A DNA stretch of 64,000 nt from Myroides odoratus. GTDB lineage: Bacteria > Bacteroidota > Bacteroidia > Flavobacteriales > Flavobacteriaceae. Position 1 is the stretch's first letter, and the number at the start of each line of letters is the position of its first letter. Made by a program: the position numbers and the translations under genes. The notes under the pieces were generated by a model that was given only the letters and a program-made list of their open reading frames with translations, had not been told where the DNA came from and did not search any database. Shown here in pieces: positions 61,942-64,000 of this stretch. The stretch is taken from the NCBI RefSeq assembly GCF_001549985.1, contig NZ_LROZ01000001.1, positions 434,001 through 498,000 of the forward strand, read 5' to 3'.

Positions 61942-63186
61942 ATGCTGCTATACCTCATCCAAACTACACTCTTACTGTTGTTAACCATCAGTCTATACAA
62001 GCTATTCTTAGAATCAACGAAGATCCATGTATTCAAAAGATATTACTTGCTTTTTGCTCTTGTTTTTATCTTTATTTTGCCTCTAATCAAAATACCTTCA
62101 ACTAGTATATTGACCACGACAAATACTAAATTACAGGAATTAAATGAAGTGATTATTGCACCGCAAATCGAGGTGGCTTCGTCTGCCTCGTCGATATGGA
62201 CCTTATCTACGCTTCTTTGGGGTATTTATGGGCTAGGTGTGTTAATTATGTTGGTTCGCTTTTTTCTTTCGCTTCGCCGGTTTAGTCGCTTCGCACAACA
62301 GGGGACTCAAGTCTATGAAAAAGGACAAAAATTTGTATTACTCCATCATCTAGATGCTGCATTTACATTTAGACAAACCATCTACCTGCCGCTTCATATT
62401 CCCATTGATTGGACGAATAAAATTATTTTACACGAATACAATCACGTGAAACAGCATCACTCTTTTGATATTTTATTGATTGAAGGGCTGAAAATACTCT
62501 TTTGGTTTCAACCTCTTTTATATTGGTACCAACAACAGATGGCGTTGAATCATGAATTTTTGGCCGATGACACGCTTAATTCTTCCCAACAAAAAACACA
62601 AGAATACCTACAATTACTATTAACCCAAACCTATTTACACAATGAACAACCTCTCAGTAGTTCATTCAATTTTAATTTAACCAAAAAACGTTTTACTATG
62701 CTTACAAAAAACAACAACCCACTACAAAACACCTTTGCTGTGTTTGCTACATTGACCTTCTTTAGCTTCTTAGGTATGACTACCGTTTTTGCTCAAGACA
62801 AACCGAAACAAGAACCTATTGTATCCCAATCAACACAAAAAAAGGATCCTAATGAAGTATACATTACAGTCACAGAACCTGCCGCCTATCCAGGAGGAAT
62901 ACAGGCTTTTAATCAGGACTTTATTACCAACTTTGAATCACCCGCATTTGAAGGAGAATCTATCCGTGTAATTCTGATGTTTATCGTAGAAAAAGATGGA
63001 AGCTTGAATGAGATTAAAGTGTTGAAAGATCCTGGTTTTGGCGTAGGAGAAGCAGCACTAAATGCATTGTCAAAAACCAAGAAATGGATACCTGCAAAAG
63101 ACCATGGAAAATTAGTACGCAGTCAATTTACATTGCCTATTACCTTACAAAATCCAATAGCAGATGAAACAACAAAAGAGGCTTAG
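61942..63186 (+). CDS. BlaR1-like M56 peptidase fused to a TonB C-terminal domain
   Basis: A 414-residue inner-membrane sensor-protease. Helices lie at about 4-22, 36-50 and 90-110. The M56 zinc site is HEYNH (164-168) with downstream Glu in HEFLADD (204-210), facing the cytoplasm and expected to cut the adjacent repressor. After a fourth helix (266-284) the outside part is not the penicillin-binding sensor of classical BlaR1 but a TonB_C domain (316-405: AYPGGIQAFNQDF, RVILMFIVEKDGSL, KWIPAK). The stimulus is unknown. The end is duplicated at 63452-63979. Confidence 0.9.
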   Translation: MLLYLIQTTLLLLLTISLYKLFLESTKIHVFKRYYLLFALVFIFILPLIKIPSTSILTTTNTKLQELNEVIIAPQIEVASSASSIWTLSTLLWGIYGLGVLIMLVRFFLSLRRFSRFAQQGTQVYEKGQKFVLLHHLDAAFTFRQTIYLPLHIPIDWTNKIILHEYNHVKQHHSFDILLIEGLKILFWFQPLLYWYQQQMALNHEFLADDTLNSSQQKTQEYLQLLLTQTYLHNEQPLSSSFNFNLTKKRFTMLTKNNNPLQNTFAVFATLTFFSFLGMTTVFAQDKPKQEPIVSQSTQKKDPNEVYITVTEPAAYPGGIQAFNQDFITNFESPAFEGESIRVILMFIVEKDGSLNEIKVLKDPGFGVGEAALNALSKTKKWIPAKDHGKLVRSQFTLPITLQNPIADETTKEA

Positions 63187-63290
63187 CTCCTCTTCGTAAG
63201 GATAATTGTTTGCTTTTTCAATAGCGTGCGACTTAGTTTTATGTAAAAGAAAAAATCTATTGCGAAGATTTCATTTTCTCAGCTTCAATT

Positions 63291-63353
63291 TTTAAGCTAT
63301 ATTTATCAAAAAAATAAAATAAAATATTGTCTTTTTAATAGATATAGCTTAAA
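63291..63353. repeat. inverted repeat upstream of the TonB-domain gene
   Basis: TTTAAGCTATAT (63291-63302) and ATATAGCTTAAA (63342-63353) are perfect 12-bp inverted copies separated by 39 AT-rich bases. They may be an operator pair or a long-loop hairpin in front of the next gene. Confidence 0.6.
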
Positions 63354-63451
63354 TACAAGAAAAGTTATACCAGTTTACTTATACTGAACCTATCTACCAA
63401 ATGAACATTCATTGAGAAATTTATTTCCTATTATTTAACCCACATTTTATC

Positions 63452-63979
63452 ATGCTGAAAGACCAAACCAAACACCTACAACACACATTTTCTCTTTTGA
63501 GTACCCTGACTTTCTTTATTTTTATGGGAGCATCTCCTGTATTTGCACAAGATAAATCCCAAAAAAAAGCTGTTGTATCTCAATCCATACAAGAAGAAAT
63601 TTCTGACGAAATAATTGATACCCCTTCAAATCCTGCAACTTACCCAGGAGGTCTGCGTACATTTAATAAAGATTTTATAAGACACTTTAAACTCTCAAGA
63701 CCCGTATTTACTGATACCCGTGTTGTCTTAATGTTTATCGTTGAAGAAGACGGAAGTTTAAGTGATATGAGAGTCATTCAAAACCCTGGTTTAGACATAT
63801 CCAAGGCAGCGCTAGCGGCACTAGCTAAAACTAAAAATTGGGTTCCAGCTCAACACAATGGAGAACTAGTACGCAGTCAATTTACCGTACCGATTACTAT
63901 TGTTGGATCTGGTAAAATAAATCATTCGAATCAAATAAATCAAACCAATCCTACAGATCTAACAAAACCAGCCATATAG
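63452..63979 (+). CDS. TonB C-terminal domain protein, truncated paralogue of the BlaR1-like sensor
   Basis: A 175-residue protein that aligns from its first residue to residues 253-410 of the BlaR1-like protein: the membrane/signal segment (STLTFFIFMGASPVFAQDK versus ATLTFFSFLGMTTVFAQDK), the AVVSQSIQ linker, and the TonB_C domain (TYPGGLRTFNKDF, VVLMFIVEEDGSL, NWVPAQ, GELVRSQFT). It has no M56 domain. The AQ-D cut-like site suggests it may be secreted rather than anchored. The tail is Asn/Thr-rich. It likely arose by partial tandem duplication. Its role is unknown; it could compete with or assist the sensor. Confidence 0.85.
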   Translation: MLKDQTKHLQHTFSLLSTLTFFIFMGASPVFAQDKSQKKAVVSQSIQEEISDEIIDTPSNPATYPGGLRTFNKDFIRHFKLSRPVFTDTRVVLMFIVEEDGSLSDMRVIQNPGLDISKAALAALAKTKNWVPAQHNGELVRSQFTVPITIVGSGKINHSNQINQTNPTDLTKPAI

Positions 63980-64000
63980 ATATAATTCAAAAAAATCTTT

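Overview
The window looks like a chromosomal segment of a flavobacterium (Bacteroidetes, Flavobacteriaceae; Myroides or a close relative is my best guess, by inference only). The reasons are AT-rich DNA with poly-A/T intergenic regions, repeated TAnnTTTG promoter boxes of the Bacteroidetes type, a type IX secretion plug-domain protein, a bacterial mevalonate pathway with the GYDIA-type kinase, DPP-IV with POT peptide transporters, LpoB/COG3014 lipoproteins, and a conserved SurE-LpxB-C40 cluster. I see no insertion sequence, prophage, integrase or CRISPR array.

Layout. 1-5 kb: end of an unknown gene, a VOC protein, methionine aminopeptidase, a methyltransferase, a HAD phosphatase, a T9SS plug-domain protein and ApaG. 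5-13.9 kb: PruA, a BCCT transporter with a universal stress protein, RsmG, an aspartate-type aminotransferase, a Crp/Fnr regulator, pirin and YceI. 13.9-21 kb (minus strand): pseudouridine synthase, UbiA prenyltransferase, mevalonate kinase, a Cys-rich CWC/DUF5522 protein, the COG3014-LpoB-secreted protein operon and diphosphomevalonate decarboxylase. 21-26.6 kb: membrane proteins and lipoproteins of unknown function, a BaiN-like flavoprotein and a YqjF operon. 27-29.3 kb: GYDIA GHMP kinase and degradative-type HMG-CoA reductase. 29.8-39.8 kb: a peptide-use island (DPP-IV, four POT/MFS transporters, a thioredoxin-like protein). 39.8-50 kb: ComEC, C40 peptidase, LpxB, a small membrane protein, SurE, a C-terminal processing protease with an orphan OppC-like permease, GH25 lysozyme and MscS. 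50-64 kb: a broken small gene, an unrecognised 595-residue enzyme-like protein, PutP, a DbpA-like helicase, tRNA-Leu(UAG), an M20 dipeptidase, a glycosyltransferase, MiaE, a HEAT-like protein, a second Crp/Fnr with an epimerase, and a BlaI / BlaR1-TonB system with a partial duplicate of its sensor.

How genes may work together. DPP-IV releases Xaa-Pro dipeptides, POT carriers import them, an M20 peptidase can split them, PutP imports proline, and PruA finishes proline oxidation to glutamate: a peptide and proline diet (inference). The mevalonate genes, in three minus-strand places, would feed isoprenoids to the UbiA prenyltransferase. The most unusual items are the BlaR1-TonB chimera with its truncated paralogue, the 595-residue Cys-rich protein, a 75-codon frame broken by a TGA, three genes whose promoter box lies exactly 4 nt before the ATG, and strong hairpins inside comEC and the OppC-like gene.
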